Source: Terebella lapidaria
Lineage: Eukaryota; Annelida; Polychaeta; Terebellida; Terebellidae
Direction: 5' to 3'
DNA: 64,000 bases
NCBI GenBank assembly: GCA_949152475.1
Contig: OX424570.1
Coordinates: forward strand, 17,914,694 to 17,978,693
Part shown: piece by piece, positions 1 through 10,529 of the stretch
Position numbering within the stretch: the stretch's first letter is position 1
Layout of the letters: every line of letters starts with the position of its first letter
Translations under genes and position numbers: made by a program
The notes under the pieces: model-generated
What the model was told of the DNA's origin: nothing
Seen by the model: the letters and a program-made list of their open reading frames with translations, nothing else
The model's database searches: none

Positions 1-504
1 CTTGAGCACAGTGTCATCCCTTACTACCGCAAGCGTGTAGGGAACACATTATTTATCTTGCGTGAAACAAATGGTTTCAACGAACTTTGTACAACAAATT
101 CGTATATCAAACTTCGTAACCACAAATGGTACCTCACACCCTCACGGAGGAGGTCGTTGTCTTTGCATTGTTCAGCAAGAACCAAAAGATGACTGACAGC
201 ATGAAGCAAGACATGCCTAGTTGATTGTTGGCGATGTCAGTACCAGAAGAAAAAACACTTTGGCCTCGGTAAGCCAGTCTTCCGAAAATTTGCCCATGAC
301 ACAAATTTTAAGGACTTCTCTTCACTGCGCCAGGTTCTGGGAGTGAAAACAGACTGGCCCACCAAATCCATTGAGCAGTGGTCAGCGGATCATGACTTTG
401 TCATTGCTCAACAACTTGTAGTGAAGCAACCAGTTCTTCAGGAGAACTTGATGCTCTCAACTGCGATTTATTCTTGTGTCATTGACTCATTTGGATTGTG
501 GTAA
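1..504 (+). pseudogene. Possible lipoxygenase-like 3' coding fragment
   Basis: From about 259 to the TAA at 502-504 there is an open frame of 81 residues with protein-like composition. It contains a W-S-A-D-H-D-F stretch followed by A-Q-Q-L and a proline. This resembles the W-x2-D-x2-F ... NP region of animal lipoxygenases, which oxygenate polyunsaturated fatty acids. The first 190 bases are open in another frame, and stops near 190 break continuity, so the piece is either an exon with unrecognised boundaries or a relic. No iron-binding histidines are visible, because that part of the protein would lie elsewhere. The lipoxygenase label is an inference from one short motif; another family is possible. 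Confidence 0.3.
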
Positions 505-639
505 TTTGAAGTATGAGTGTCAATTTGTCATGTTATGGAGCTGCTTAGTCACTTAATAATGTGGAGTCACAGAAGTGTCTCATCTGTGACAGAACATATT
601 TTGTTGTACATTAATTGTCTTTATCAGGCATTTGATATT

Positions 640-1325
640 AACAATGAAATTCCCCCAATATCTACAAAATGCACAGAAAAAGCGAAAACGTTTTTGAGGG
701 AACTCGGGATAAGCTGTTAAACTTTGTAAAAAAATGGTTATATCTATACTATGAAGAATATAATGGGCAAAATACACCAAGACGTCAAAAAGACGAACAA
801 ATGAAATTCCCCCAGTATCGACGAAATGCACCGGAAACGTGAAAACGGTTGTTATGTTCAGAGGTTTAGAGGGACCTCAGGATGAGTTGTTAAAATTCTA
901 CAAAAAATGTTTCTATGTATAAGATGCCTACTTTAATGGAAGAATAACATCAAGATGGTAAGTAATGCACATAAATTGTATTATTAAACTTATGCGACTA
1001 ACAATGAAATTCCATCAATTTCGACAAAATGCACGAAAAACGTGAAAACGGTAGTTATGTTCAGAGGTTTTGAAGGACCTCAGGATGAGTTGTTAAAATT
1101 CTGCAAAAAATGTTTTTAGGTGTAAGATGCACAATTCAATCAGAAAAAAGCATCAAGATGTCAAGTAATGCACATTAATGGTCTTATGAAACTTAGGAGA
1201 CTGACAATGAAATTCCCTCAATTTCGACAAAATGCACGAAAAACGTGAAAACGGTAGGTATGTTCAGAGGCTTTGAGGGACCTCAGGATGAGTTGTTAAA
1301 ATTCTGCAAAAAATGTTTCTAGGTA
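640..1325. repeat. Degenerate tandem repeat, about 160-205 bp, four units
   Basis: Four units start near 641, 797, 1003 and 1205. Each holds AATGAAATTCC, then a stretch around AAAATGCACGAAAAACG, then GAGGGACCTCAGGATGAG and a GTTAAAATTCTGCAAAAAATG-like end. Units three and four are the most alike; the first is the most diverged. No coding function is supported. Confidence 0.75.
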
Positions 1326-1430
1326 TATTAGGAATAGTATAATGGGAAAAACTTCAATAGGCATGGTTTTGTGAGGAACATTATTTTCTGAACAACCCTA
1401 AAGTGTGATTGTGTGACAAGTGCTTTTTTT

Positions 1431-2455
1431 AGGTTACCGAACCCATGGTCTGATAACCTATTGGCATGGTGTTGTGTCCGTCGTCTACGTCAGCGTCGTC
1501 CGTCCACATTTTTATCTTTAAAGTTTACAGGTGAATCTTTCTGAAATTTTGCACAAAAATGCCTAAAAATATTTTGAAAAGGAGGTATTTTTTTGTTTTT
1601 TGATTTTCGCATTTTTTTTCAAAATGGCGGCTATTTTCGAAGAAAAATGGCTGATTTCTGACTTTGGCAGCCATTTTCTCAAAAACTGTTCAGACAGTTC
1701 AGATTTTTGTTTCAAAAGATTGCCCTCATATACCTCTGTGATGTGTATTAGTTCCTTTGCCCCTAAATCGCCGGTCTGCGTGTGGCGGTCAGTTTCATTT
1801 TCTCGACTGGTCCCAAATGGGACTTTCTCATGTTAAATTCTCCTATGCTGTATAATGGGGCACATCTTTCAAAATATCTCACTTAATAATAAAATTAGAG
1901 ATTAGGAATCAATTGTGGACATATAGGAAAAGATATATGCTGAATATTCTCATGACATTGAATTTGACCTTTGACCTCATTTTCAAGGTCAAAGGACAAA
2001 ATGGCTAATATCTTGCTTATTATCGATTTTACAGCTTAGGAATCAATTGTGAACATATAAGAAACGATATATACAGATTATTCTTTTGACCTTGAATTTT
2101 ACCTTTGACCTAAATTTCAAGGACAAAATTATTAATATCTCGCTTATTGTCGACTTTACAGCCTAGGAATCAATTGTGAACAGATAGAAAATGATATATG
2201 CTGAATATTCTCATGACCTTGAATTTGACCTCTGACTCACTTTCAAGGTCGAGAGCACAAAATGGCTAATATCTCGCTTATTATCGATTTTACAGCTTAG
2301 GGATCAGTTGTGGACATACTATAAACATGATAAATGATATATGCTGGATATTCTCGTGACCTTGTATTGACCAACAGCATTACTTTTGAGGTCATGGGAC
2401 AAAAGGCTAATATCTGAAATATTTTCCGGTAACCTTTCTTAGCCCTTGGGCTAAT
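1431..2455 (+). mobile_element. Non-autonomous element, copy 1 (TIR AGGTTACCGRA, internal tandem repeats)
   Basis: It begins with AGGTTACCGAACC at 1431 and ends with TCCGGTAACCT at 2425-2435, an imperfect terminal inverted repeat, followed by the small palindrome TTAGCCCTTGGGCTAA. The interior from about 1850 to 2420 is a degenerate 120-130 bp tandem array marked by CAAGGTCAAAGGACAAAATGG and ATATCTCGCTTATTATCGA. An inverted, longer copy lies at 12172-13847, and a stub of the palindromic end lies near 8366. It encodes no protein. The superfamily is unresolved. Confidence 0.6.
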
Positions 2456-2552
2456 TTTACAAATATATGTATCTGATTCCAAATATTTGACATGCACATG
2501 TTAATAATTAACTCTGAAGTATACCTCAGAAGTGTTCTGTGAGCAAACAAAT

Positions 2553-2712
2553 TCAAAAATTTTCTTGGGGGGCTTACGCCACCCCCCGAACCCCCAGAGC
2601 GCGTATGACGAGCGCTCGCTACGCTCCCTTCGCTTTTTCACATGCAATATTAAGCCTTCAAATTTTTTTGGTACCCCCCCCCCCCCACCCCCCTGCAGAA
2701 ATCCTGGCTACG
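2553..2712. repeat. GC-rich repeat fragment with poly-C run
   Basis: A GC-rich island (GGGGGGCTTACGCCACCCCCC near 2564) is followed by GAGCGCTCGCTACGCTCCC and a C-run with an A interruption around 2673-2691. It looks like a remnant of a dispersed transposon terminus. Frames open here are short and not gene-like. Confidence 0.4.
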
Positions 2713-2949
2713 GGCCTGTTGGTAATGCATGAAAAACTACCATGTTCAGAGTGACTTTCATCGAATTATGCACATTTCCTGTATATTTCTGACATTCTTG
2801 AGATGTTCTTACTAGTAGTCTAGGGAAAATAGGGTTCCACCTCAAACAAATTGCTATACTTACAATTCATGTTTTTTTTATCACTCTTCAGAGGGAATAC
2901 AACAATCAGTGAAGAATCTACTCGAATCAACAAAGTGGAAGAGTGTCTA

Positions 2950-3625
2950 ATACCATATCTCGGCTTTTATTCATGCTATTGACACGATTTTGGTGTCTAA
3001 ACAAATGGTTTTCAGGTCAAGGAATTCAACTGGCACATTGAAATTTATCATTAATGTCATTTGTTTGAGTTATTGAACTTCTTCATGTGATTTATATGAC
3101 GATTTTATGAAACACGATATGTCTGACACACAAAAACGGATCACGTTCTTGCCTTCCAGAATCTCCAATGTGGCAATAACATATATTTCCAATGTGACAA
3201 TAAAATTTCAAAATCTTGAGCAATGATGCGACACATTAGTATGTCTTGATTGGGTGAGTGGAAGTGGAAGAATGACTAATCAGCATAAATCCAAGATGTC
3301 CGCCATGGATTTGTCGGAAATACTGAAATCACCATAAATATCTCGGCTTCTATTCATGCTATTGACATGATTTTGGTGTCAAAACAAATGGTTTTCAGGT
3401 CAAGGAATTCAACTGGCACATTGAAATTTATCATAAATGTCATTTGTTTGAGGTATTGAACTTCTTCATGTGATTTATATGACGATTTTATGAAACGTGA
3501 TATGTCGGACACACAAAAACGGATCACGTTCTTGTCTTCAAGGATCTCCATTTTGGCAATAAAATATAGTTCCAATATGATAATAAAATCACAAAATCCT
3601 GAGCAATAATGCAACACATTAATAT
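2950..3625. repeat. Two direct copies of a ~270-bp repeat, offset about 385 bp
   Basis: The stretch starting ATATCTCGGCTTTTATTCATGC near 2955 recurs near 3340 with about 90% identity over some 200 bp, including GGTTTTCAGGTCAAGGAATTC and ACAAAAACGGATCACGTTCTTG. A related sequence in inverse orientation is tandemly doubled at 6604-6805. This is a dispersed family, not a gene. Confidence 0.7.
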
Positions 3626-3839
3626 GTCCTATTTGGGTGATTGTTGTGGTGTTTATGTCTCAGTGTGTCAGAATATGTTACACGATTTTGGATACATGTC
3701 AAACTTTTCTATTTCGTCTTGCTGACCCCCAAAATTCTTGCATGTACCATACTTCAGTGGGTAGTGCATCTCGCACCTACCGTAATATCCTGAATATATC
3801 AATAAATATTTCCCTTTTTAGAACAAAATTGAAAGGTCT

Positions 3840-5690
3840 GGAGGTTTTGACATTCTGGAGGAACTCCGGACAGGAGGTCGGTCTGCTGATGTGTCCTCAT
3901 CCATGGTTCTGATGGGGTCTGGATAGCTTATTCGCTACTCTGGAATTTGTTGGAGTCATCATCTGATCCCTTAAAGCAACATCGTTTGCCACAGATGTGT
4001 CCTTCGATTGCAGCGAGTGTCGACGATTCTGGATATAATTGGCACCATTTTGACTCGTCGTCACCTGATAAGAAAGTGGTGCGACTCATGACCATGATGG
4101 CGTGACTGTAGCGTTAGACTTCCATCCATCCTCAGACCGAATGCAGACTTTATCCCCAGCAGGTCATTCTTTTAGTGAGTTTGTAGTTCTGTCATAGAAG
4201 CGTTTCTGTTTGCAACTTTCCTTTCGGTGACAGTTTCTTCTGTCTGGAAGTCTACTCCGTAACTGTCTGTTTATTAGGAGCTGAGACGGGACTTGCCACA
4301 TTCCAATGGTGCAGTGCGGTATGCCAAAAAAGGCAAGGTATGGGTCCACATTGTTCTCTTTGCACTATTTCCACAGTCTCTTAATAATTTACGCTCTTTT
4401 TTATACCTTGCAATTCGATTGTGCACAATGTGGTTAAATGTTCAAAGGCATAGTGTTCTGCGAACTGCTGAAACTCAAATCTGGCAAACTGTGGCCCATT
4501 GTCACCCACAACTTGCATGTATGCCATTTCGACCGAATAGAGATTTCATGTGAGAGATGCTTCTTTTTAGTTGTGTTTTTGAGATGAGCAACATCAAAGT
4601 AATTCGAATGATAATCAAACACAATCAGATGATATCGGTCTTCCAGGTGGAATAGATCCGTGTCCACTTGTGCCATGCTGTGATGATGATGCTGGTGTGT
4701 AGGACAGTTAAAAGTCTTACCGTTGCAGCCTCAGCATCAAACGTTGAATTCTTGAATTCATATCGACCACGTTTATTTTGGCTATGCTAACGAGCGGCTT
4801 GTGGTCTGTTTCAAATTGTAGTTCAAGTCCGTCCATTCCTGATCATGGATATGGCAGCCAATTCCATTCAGTGCGTTGTTGGGGTGATGATATAAGCGTC
4901 GATATTTGAGATGCCAAGTTGTGGTCCACGTAATTGGCCATACCCATGAAGTGTTGTAGTGCATTATTGCCAGTAGGCTTTTCCGTTGATATGACAGCTG
5001 ATACCTTCTTTTTGTCAGGTGGTACCCCGTTTGAAGACAACTAGTATCCAAGAAATGCTTTCTCCTCACTTGCGATGGCATGCTTGTCTTTATTGAGCTT
5101 GAGGTGGTGCTTGCAAATTTATTGCATTACTGCACGCAGTCTAGTGTCATGTTCTTCCAGTGTCCTCCCCCACACAAGGACTTCATTCATATACACTCTA
5201 ACGCCTTCCAGACCTTCAAAAATACCTTCTATCACTCTGTGGAAAGACTCATATGCTAAATGGCAATCTGTTTCAACAATAGCGTTCAAATGTTGTATTG
5301 AATGTACATAATCGAGCACTAGAAAAAGGACTTTATCTCCAATCATTTCACTAAAAATTTCTTCCTTCTATGGGAGTTGAAATTATCTCAAGCAAATGCC
5401 ATGTTTAGTCACCTGCAGTCTATATTTTCCTTGCGTTTTAATCTCTGTGCCACTGTAGGCTGTCATTTTTTTAATTTCTGAAATGTGACGTGGCTGCACA
5501 GCCAACTGTATGAAATCATCATCCAGTATCAAGTTACCTTCGGCCCCAGTGTCTAACCTGACAGGCAACAAACTCTCATTCACAATTAGGGGTGCGACCC
5601 ATTTCAGTGTTACATCATTACAATTCACATCACCATTATTCCATTCTAGAAGTTTTGAATTAGGAAAGAATAACATGAAATTAGTAAATT
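3840..5690 (-). pseudogene. Ty3/Gypsy-type LTR retrotransposon pol relic
   Basis: Reading down the minus strand, the pieces follow pol order. A retropepsin-like segment with L-D-T-G-A lies near 5560-5540. A reverse transcriptase segment (5346-5119) has the pattern E-S-F-H-R-V-I-E then V-Y-M-N-E in place of the usual YMDD box. An RT connection piece (G-V-P-P-D-K-K-K-V-S-A, about 5040-4843) follows. An integrase core (D-L-F-H-L ... D-Y-H-S-N-Y, about 4676-4590) comes next, then integrase C-terminal sequence (Q-L-L-I-N-R-Q-L-R-S, near 4270). The pieces lie in different frames with stops between them, and the catalytic Y-x-D-D is altered, so the copy is dead. No LTRs were recognised. The family is secure; exact ends are approximate. 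Confidence 0.75.
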
Positions 5691-5699
5691 GGTAATTTT

Positions 5700-7495
5700 C
5701 TACAAAGAAAAACGAATTTCATGGACCAAAATAGCGGTACATTTCTTCATCCCCTTGTGGGTCAATGATGCATCGCCTAGTGGGTCACATCTGCATCTCA
5801 GATGGGATTCGGCAAACCACAAAAACAAATAGATTTTGTCAAAATCAGAGGAACCCCCATGGTTGTAGCGTATGCTTACGATAAAATGTTGAATCGCTCA
5901 TCTGATGTCAAATTTGATGCGTGACACAGTCAAATTTAACGGAGCAATTGATACGTTTGGGTGTGAAATGGGTGATAAATGGGGAATGTTTACATTGTGC
6001 TCGCTCTGCATCAAAAAGTATCTGCTTTCATGTTGCTTAATCGCCGTTAATAATCCGTTTTGAGTATATTGAACGTAACTACAGTATTATATTGAGTAGT
6101 TCTCCGGATTTAGTATGCATTTGCATCACCAAACTGAACTGCCTAAAATGTACCTTGCTTGTTTTCCGCGAAATTTGCAGAAAAGCACCACCTCCAGTCA
6201 CCAAATCTTCAAACTGATTGCGCACTGTGATATTGCAGATCTTTGCTTTCAAACGTAAATCAGTCACGAACGGATCGGAAGGCTAACCATGTTTTTGTTC
6301 ACGGCAGCGGAAAATATACCGCTCATACACCTCGTTCTTTTTGGGCGAGCAATATTAAATCGATGTGTCATATTCCTCAATTTGTGCTTGAGTCAGATTG
6401 AGTCAGGTGTTGGAAATGTTGATGTCCCCATGGCCGGCAATCGAAAGAATGATGTCCCAGGAACAAAGTACAACGAGTATAAACTAATCAGTGGCAGCAT
6501 GGGTGAAAGGCAACATTTGACCTGTGGAATTAAAAAACAGTAAAAAAATGGAAATATGTGAAACTCAACCAAATGTCACCCAGTATTAATTTGAGTATGG
6601 TAATTGACTTCCTTGACATTGGAAACATATGGTTACACATCAAAATCATGTTAATAGCATGCATAGAAGATGTGGTGATTTGAGGATTTACGAAAAACGA
6701 GTCTTAATTGAATTCCTTTACCTTGGAAATATATGATTAGACATCAAAATCATGTTAATAGCAGGCATAGAAGATTAGGTGTGGTGATTTGAGGATTTAC
6801 GAAAACGTCGATGGTGGCCATTTTGGATTTGAGTCTATCAAACTTTCTTCCACTATGATATACTTCAACCAAAAATTTAGAAATTACCTGTCTTGTATTG
6901 TAGAAATTCCAAACACGTCAATGCTATGTAATGAGTTCTAAACGAAGAATGACATTTATAAACTAAATGCAAGTTAGATTTTAAATGGAATAAGCAATTT
7001 AAAACTAAATACATATACAGTGTTGAGGTAAAAAAAATCTGAATATTTAACATGGCACTTAGTAGCTAAATGTTGCTTAGATTTTAAGTGTAAAAAATCT
7101 GAACACAGGAATCCTAAAGTTCAGCATTTAATATCTATATGCCGACATATGGATTGTGTCAAACGCGAGACTGGAAATATACCCTTTATACATTCCAACC
7201 TAATACAGCATCGCTCTTGACCATGAAGGTCTATAAAATAGTCATTGGCTTATTAGAAGCGGTACACATTACGTCGCTGCCATAAATAGTTACGGAATTA
7301 GTTTTATAATATTGAAAAATTTATGACCTGGTATAGAAGAACATTTCCTGTCCGACCGAAATGGGAAAACGGTTTTCGTAACTGTATACAATGGTTTCAA
7401 TACTTGGAAACTGATTTTGTAACTAGTTATAATGATTTGTAATATATATGGAAATATTGGGCACCTGTACAATGTAAACACGTGAATCATAGTTC
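5700..7495. other. No gene seen; contains a ~105-bp tandem duplication (6604-6805)
   Basis: Open frames are short and without recognisable motifs. At 6604-6695 and 6710-6805 two adjacent copies share ACATCAAAATCATGTTAATAGC and GTGGTGATTTGAGGATTTACG. They match, in inverse orientation, the repeat at 2950-3625. Confidence 0.6.
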
Positions 7496-7497
7496 AT

Positions 7498-7705
7498 ATG
7501 ATGTTGAATGTTTAACTATATTCAATCATGATCTTGTCAAGTTCTTCTGGAAAATGTACGAATTTTACTGAATTCTGGCGAACGAATGGTTCGGAGACAT
7601 TATGATGTTGGATGCTTAACTATATTCCATCATGAGCTTGTCAAGTTCTTTTGAGAAATGCACGAACTTTGCTGACTTCTGGCCAATGAATGGTTCCGAC
7701 AGAAT
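7498..7705. repeat. Tandem duplication, ~104-bp unit, two copies
   Basis: Copies begin near 7498 and 7602 with TATGATGTTGRATG and share ATCATGAKCTTGTCAAGTTCTT and CGAATGGTTC. Divergence is roughly 15%. Confidence 0.7.
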
Positions 7706-7738
7706 GAATTGCTGAAGTAAACCCAGAAATTTACCGTA

Positions 7739-7950
7739 TTGCCTTGGATAGGCGATCCAAGTGAGACGATGGCTTTTGAAACCGATGATGAAAGCGCGAA
7801 GAGACGACACTCATCAGCTTCGATAAAAGCATCAACGAGATGTGTTCCATCTGTTACCAGAACGAGCTTGGGAGCGATCTCAGAAGGGGTGAAATCGTAC
7901 AGCTTGTCCACAGCCTTGCTGGACAGATCCTGGAGAAAACATTTCTCTGC
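7739..7950 (-). CDS. Possible exon of unknown gene
   Basis: On the minus strand there is an uninterrupted protein-like stretch with residues such as K-L-V-L-V-T-D-G-T-H and D-A-F-I-E-A-D-E-C. Its composition looks more coding than its neighbourhood. I do not recognise the family. A plausible acceptor precedes it (GGTATGGCAGAG, around 7950) but no convincing GT donor closes it near 7740. It may be an internal exon, a relic, or chance. Confidence 0.22.
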
Positions 7951-8364
7951 CATACCAAATGCACGTATCATGTACATAAAAAACAATAATAACAATACTG
8001 TCCTTCATTGAGTGTTCACTCATATCAGTAATACAAGTTGATCTATAAAATGTAAAATCTACAAAATGATTCAATAGTGCAACAGATTACAATACTCACA
8101 ACACTCAGTATTTAAACAGTTAAAACTGGTTATGAAAACAGAGTCTCTCCCAGAGCAAATTATTCCCGCCAGGCCCAACATTCAAGTACGGTTTCTGCTT
8201 GACAAATATTTTTTGCTTGCCCGAAGCAACCTATTTCTGTCGAACGTGTCTTACCCTAGCAAAAAGGGACAATGTTGTTCCGAGTGGTAACCGGTTCGCA
8301 CTGGACAAATATAGTTTAATGCCAGTGAAAACATTTTGCACCAAGCGGAAAAAAAAAACGTAAT

Positions 8365-8402
8365 GGAGAAATTAGCCTCGGGGCTAAGATAGGCTACCGA
8401 AC
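8365..8402. repeat. Terminal stub of the 1431/12172 element family
   Basis: TTAGCCTCGGGGCTAAGATAGG followed by CTACCGAACAA matches the outer end of the copies at 2425-2455 and 12172-12202. Only the terminus is present. Confidence 0.5.
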
Positions 8403-8564
8403 AATTTTGGTTTTAGGCATTGATTTACCGATCCAGGTCTGATCTTTTTGAATTTCTTTTACGACTTTCTTTTACGACTTCCTGTATGCTGATAATGCTA
8501 ATTTAAGCTGTATCTACGAGCACTTAACTGCAGAGGCAAATTTTGGCATTTTTAAAACCCCATA

Positions 8565-8780
8565 ATGGCTGTTTTGACCCTTCAACGTCATCGAAGACGG
8601 AGTCGGAGGGCGCCGCAGAGGCTAGGAGACTGGGCGTATTCGGCTTCCACTCTGAGGGAGGTGGCTGTACAGCCTGCACTTCCGAGGCTTCCTGCATGGC
8701 TTCCGTGGCTGATGTACCTCGGGGGAGCTCTAGCTATATTTTTTGTATGGCTGGACATACTCTTTGGGAAGGCCGGATGA
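8565..8780 (+). CDS. Short basic, possibly membrane-anchored reading frame
   Basis: A GC-rich open frame of 71 codons starts at ATG 8565. The N-terminus is arginine-rich (R-H-R-R-R-S-R-R). Residues 46-66 are hydrophobic (W-L-M-Y-L-G-G-A-L-A-I-F-F-V-W) and could span a membrane once. The local rise in GC compared with the AT-rich surroundings suggests a real exon or an inserted sequence. The family is not recognised. It lies 250 bp upstream of the zinc-finger frame on the same strand, so both could belong to one gene, but no splice link could be shown. Confidence 0.25.
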   Translation: MAVLTLQRHRRRSRRAPQRLGDWAYSASTLREVAVQPALPRLPAWLPWLMYLGGALAIFFVWLDILFGKAG

Positions 8781-8894
8781 CATCGGGAATAGTAGAAGCT
8801 CGATGCCTTTAGAGAAACGGGTGCCAATATTGGAAATTGTTTTCAATATCACAGAAGTTTGGTGCCGTCTGCAGAGGGCAACGTACCTCTGCAG

Positions 8895-8996
8895 ATGCGG
8901 AAGACCAACCTCCGCCGTGCGAAGGACCTCCGCAGTGCGGAGGACCCTACCTCCGCAGTGCGGAAGACTACCTCCGAATTGCGGAGCCAAACAAAC
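8895..8996. repeat. Four tandem short hairpin units around CTCCGCAGTGCGGAG
   Basis: The run holds CTCCGCCGTGCGAAG, CTCCGCAGTGCGGAG, CTCCGCAGTGCGGAA and CTCCGAATTGCGGAG, spaced about 17-24 bp apart. Each is a near-perfect dyad. Together they could fold into several small stems. The last is followed at 9000 by TGACGTCATGAC, a palindromic CRE-type sequence, and 33 bp further by the ATG of the zinc-finger frame. Confidence 0.75.
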
Positions 8997-8999
8997 GAT

Positions 9000-9010
9000 A
9001 TGACGTCATG
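9000..9010 (+). promoter_or_regulatory. CRE-like palindrome TGACGTCA
   Basis: TGACGTCA sits about 25 bp upstream of the start codon at 9033. It matches the consensus full cAMP-response element. The position is suggestive of promoter or 5' UTR use; function is inferred only. Confidence 0.3.
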
Positions 9011-9032
9011 ACATAAAAAGACAATCCATGTC

Positions 9033-9431
9033 ATGGAGATTATTTGGAATTTGGGGAAAAATGTTTTGGGAGTCTATAAAAGAGCACCACCTCCCCAAAA
9101 CTGTGCGGAGTGTGACAAGCTGTTGAAGGAAAGAAAAGACGACGACCTTAGGAAGATGTTGATGGAAGACTACCATGACTTCGCTCGCCACTGTCGCGAA
9201 GTCCACGAGAGGCCGCGCCTTCTCATCTGTGAGAAACTGGGCTGCGACTACGGCACTTCTCGATATGCAGACCTGCAGCGGCACCTGCTGGGCCACGACC
9301 GGAAGGCGAGGGAACGGTGGCGGAGCAGGGAACGACATGTGAAGCGGCCTCAGAAGTCGTATGGGGACCGAGATGCCGGCAAAATACACAGCCTTATCAC
9401 TTGGAACTCTTATATGTATGGTTCATTATAG
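9033..9431 (+). CDS. Small C2H2-type zinc-finger protein frame
   Basis: This is an open frame of 132 codons in a GC-rich patch. At about residues 66-88 there is C-x4-C-x12-H-x3-H (C-E-K-L-G-C ... Q-R-H-L-L-G-H), which fits a classical C2H2 finger. Before it, C-A-E-C followed by a long charged loop and H-C-R-E-V-H could form a second, irregular finger. A basic tail (R-K-A-R-E-R-W-R-S-R-E-R) follows and could contact nucleic acid. The last 20 residues, beyond about 9370, look less protein-like, so the true C-terminus may be spliced or truncated. This may be a single-exon gene or an exon of a mobile-element protein. No orthologue is recognised. Confidence 0.45.
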   Translation: MEIIWNLGKNVLGVYKRAPPPQNCAECDKLLKERKDDDLRKMLMEDYHDFARHCREVHERPRLLICEKLGCDYGTSRYADLQRHLLGHDRKARERWRSRERHVKRPQKSYGDRDAGKIHSLITWNSYMYGSL

Positions 9432-10010
9432 TGATGGGAACCCAAATGTTTAGTTTGCTTTTTTGTGCTGCAAATAACGACGATTTCGGGAAATTCATAT
9501 CTTTGTTTATGTTAGAGCAGATGTAAAAAATCGTTCACATCGTGCTTTTTTTTCATATGTTCAAACTCCACTGCAGGGTCATGCGGACGTATTTTGGTGG
9601 TTGTACCGGTGCTGTATCATTCAGTATATGCTAGCCAATTGATTGATTACATATTTCAGAAACCGATTATTCCACTCTGATGCAAGAAAACCCCCAAAAC
9701 ATTGAAGACATGAGAATAATGTTCTTAGTAACGTTTGATCGACACATGATCGTTGCAGCAGATTTTAATAAAACACTGGAAATATCACTATTGCAACATG
9801 ATCAATGAGTTTTGATATGGATTTTCCCTTTGAAACCAGTAGTTTCGGTAATATATCAAGTGCAGTCCAAATAACTGTATATGCTATTAAAATACACCTG
9901 TGACGTCACAATATTGTTTGTGCGCTCCATTATTTTTCAAGAATGGACAGAAAGAAAAGAATGTAGTCCATTCTTATTGAATGGACAGTCTGGGTGGTGT
10001 ATTTTAAGTC

Positions 10011-10106
10011 AGAGAAAGCACTCGTAAACTGTTCATTCGTAGATATGAAAAGCCTCGGCCCTTGGCCTTTCAGATCTACGAATGGACAGTTACTCGTGCT
10101 TTCTCT
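10011..10106. repeat. Near-perfect ~43-bp inverted repeat (hairpin)
   Basis: AGAGAAAGCACTCGTAAACT at 10011 pairs with the sequence ending AGTTACTCGTGCTTTCTCT at 10106, and pairing continues inward to AGCC/GGCC, leaving a loop of under 15 bases. This is a typical core of a small foldback or MITE-like element. The surrounding GAATGGACAG motifs also repeat (9942, 9979, 10079). Confidence 0.75.
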
Positions 10107-10389
10107 ATTACTGAATCGCCCGGCCATATCAAGGAGACATTGGATAAATTGTACAGGTCATCTCTAGTCAATTAGGTGAAATCTGCTAATAAATTGCAGA
10201 ACATGCTACCAAATCAGTCATACATGGACAGGTTGTTAGCTTTGCAGTCGGGTTCAGCGCCATTCAAGGGAACGAACAGCTCGGTGGTCCCTGCATTGTC
10301 CTTACGCGTCTCTGAAAATCAGCACAAGATCAGCCAACGCTGGTGACCAAGTACTTAAAAACGATGATCCACAGAATGAGTAGTATACG

Positions 10390-10527
10390 TCTAAAGCTGT
10401 TCAAAACGAACTAATCAAGCTTGTCGGACGCCATATCCGAGATGAAATTGTAAATGAGGTAACTCAAAATAGGCTTTTAGCGGATGAAGCCACGACCATT
10501 GCCAACCAGAAACAGCTTCCTGATTGA
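10390..10527 (+). pseudogene. hAT-family transposase relic (DUF4371-like segment)
   Basis: A short frame reads Q-N-E-L-I-K-L-V-G-R-H-I-R-D-E-I, then L-L-A-D-E-A-T-T-I-A-N-Q-K-Q-L. This matches the DUF4371 and early catalytic part of hAT transposases, which join the first catalytic acid as a D-E-x-x-D/T motif, and the related ZMYM-type proteins. The frame stops at 10525-10527, and the sequence just upstream (10200-10390) is related but frameshifted. Only about 45 residues survive, so this is a decayed copy. The family is fairly clear; function is lost. Confidence 0.5.
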
Positions 10528-10529
10528 CA

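Noticed and set aside
2425-2455. Helitron 3' end from the TTAGCCCTTGGGCTAA hairpin
   Set aside because: No CTRR terminus follows, and the other end shows an inverted repeat, which Helitrons lack.
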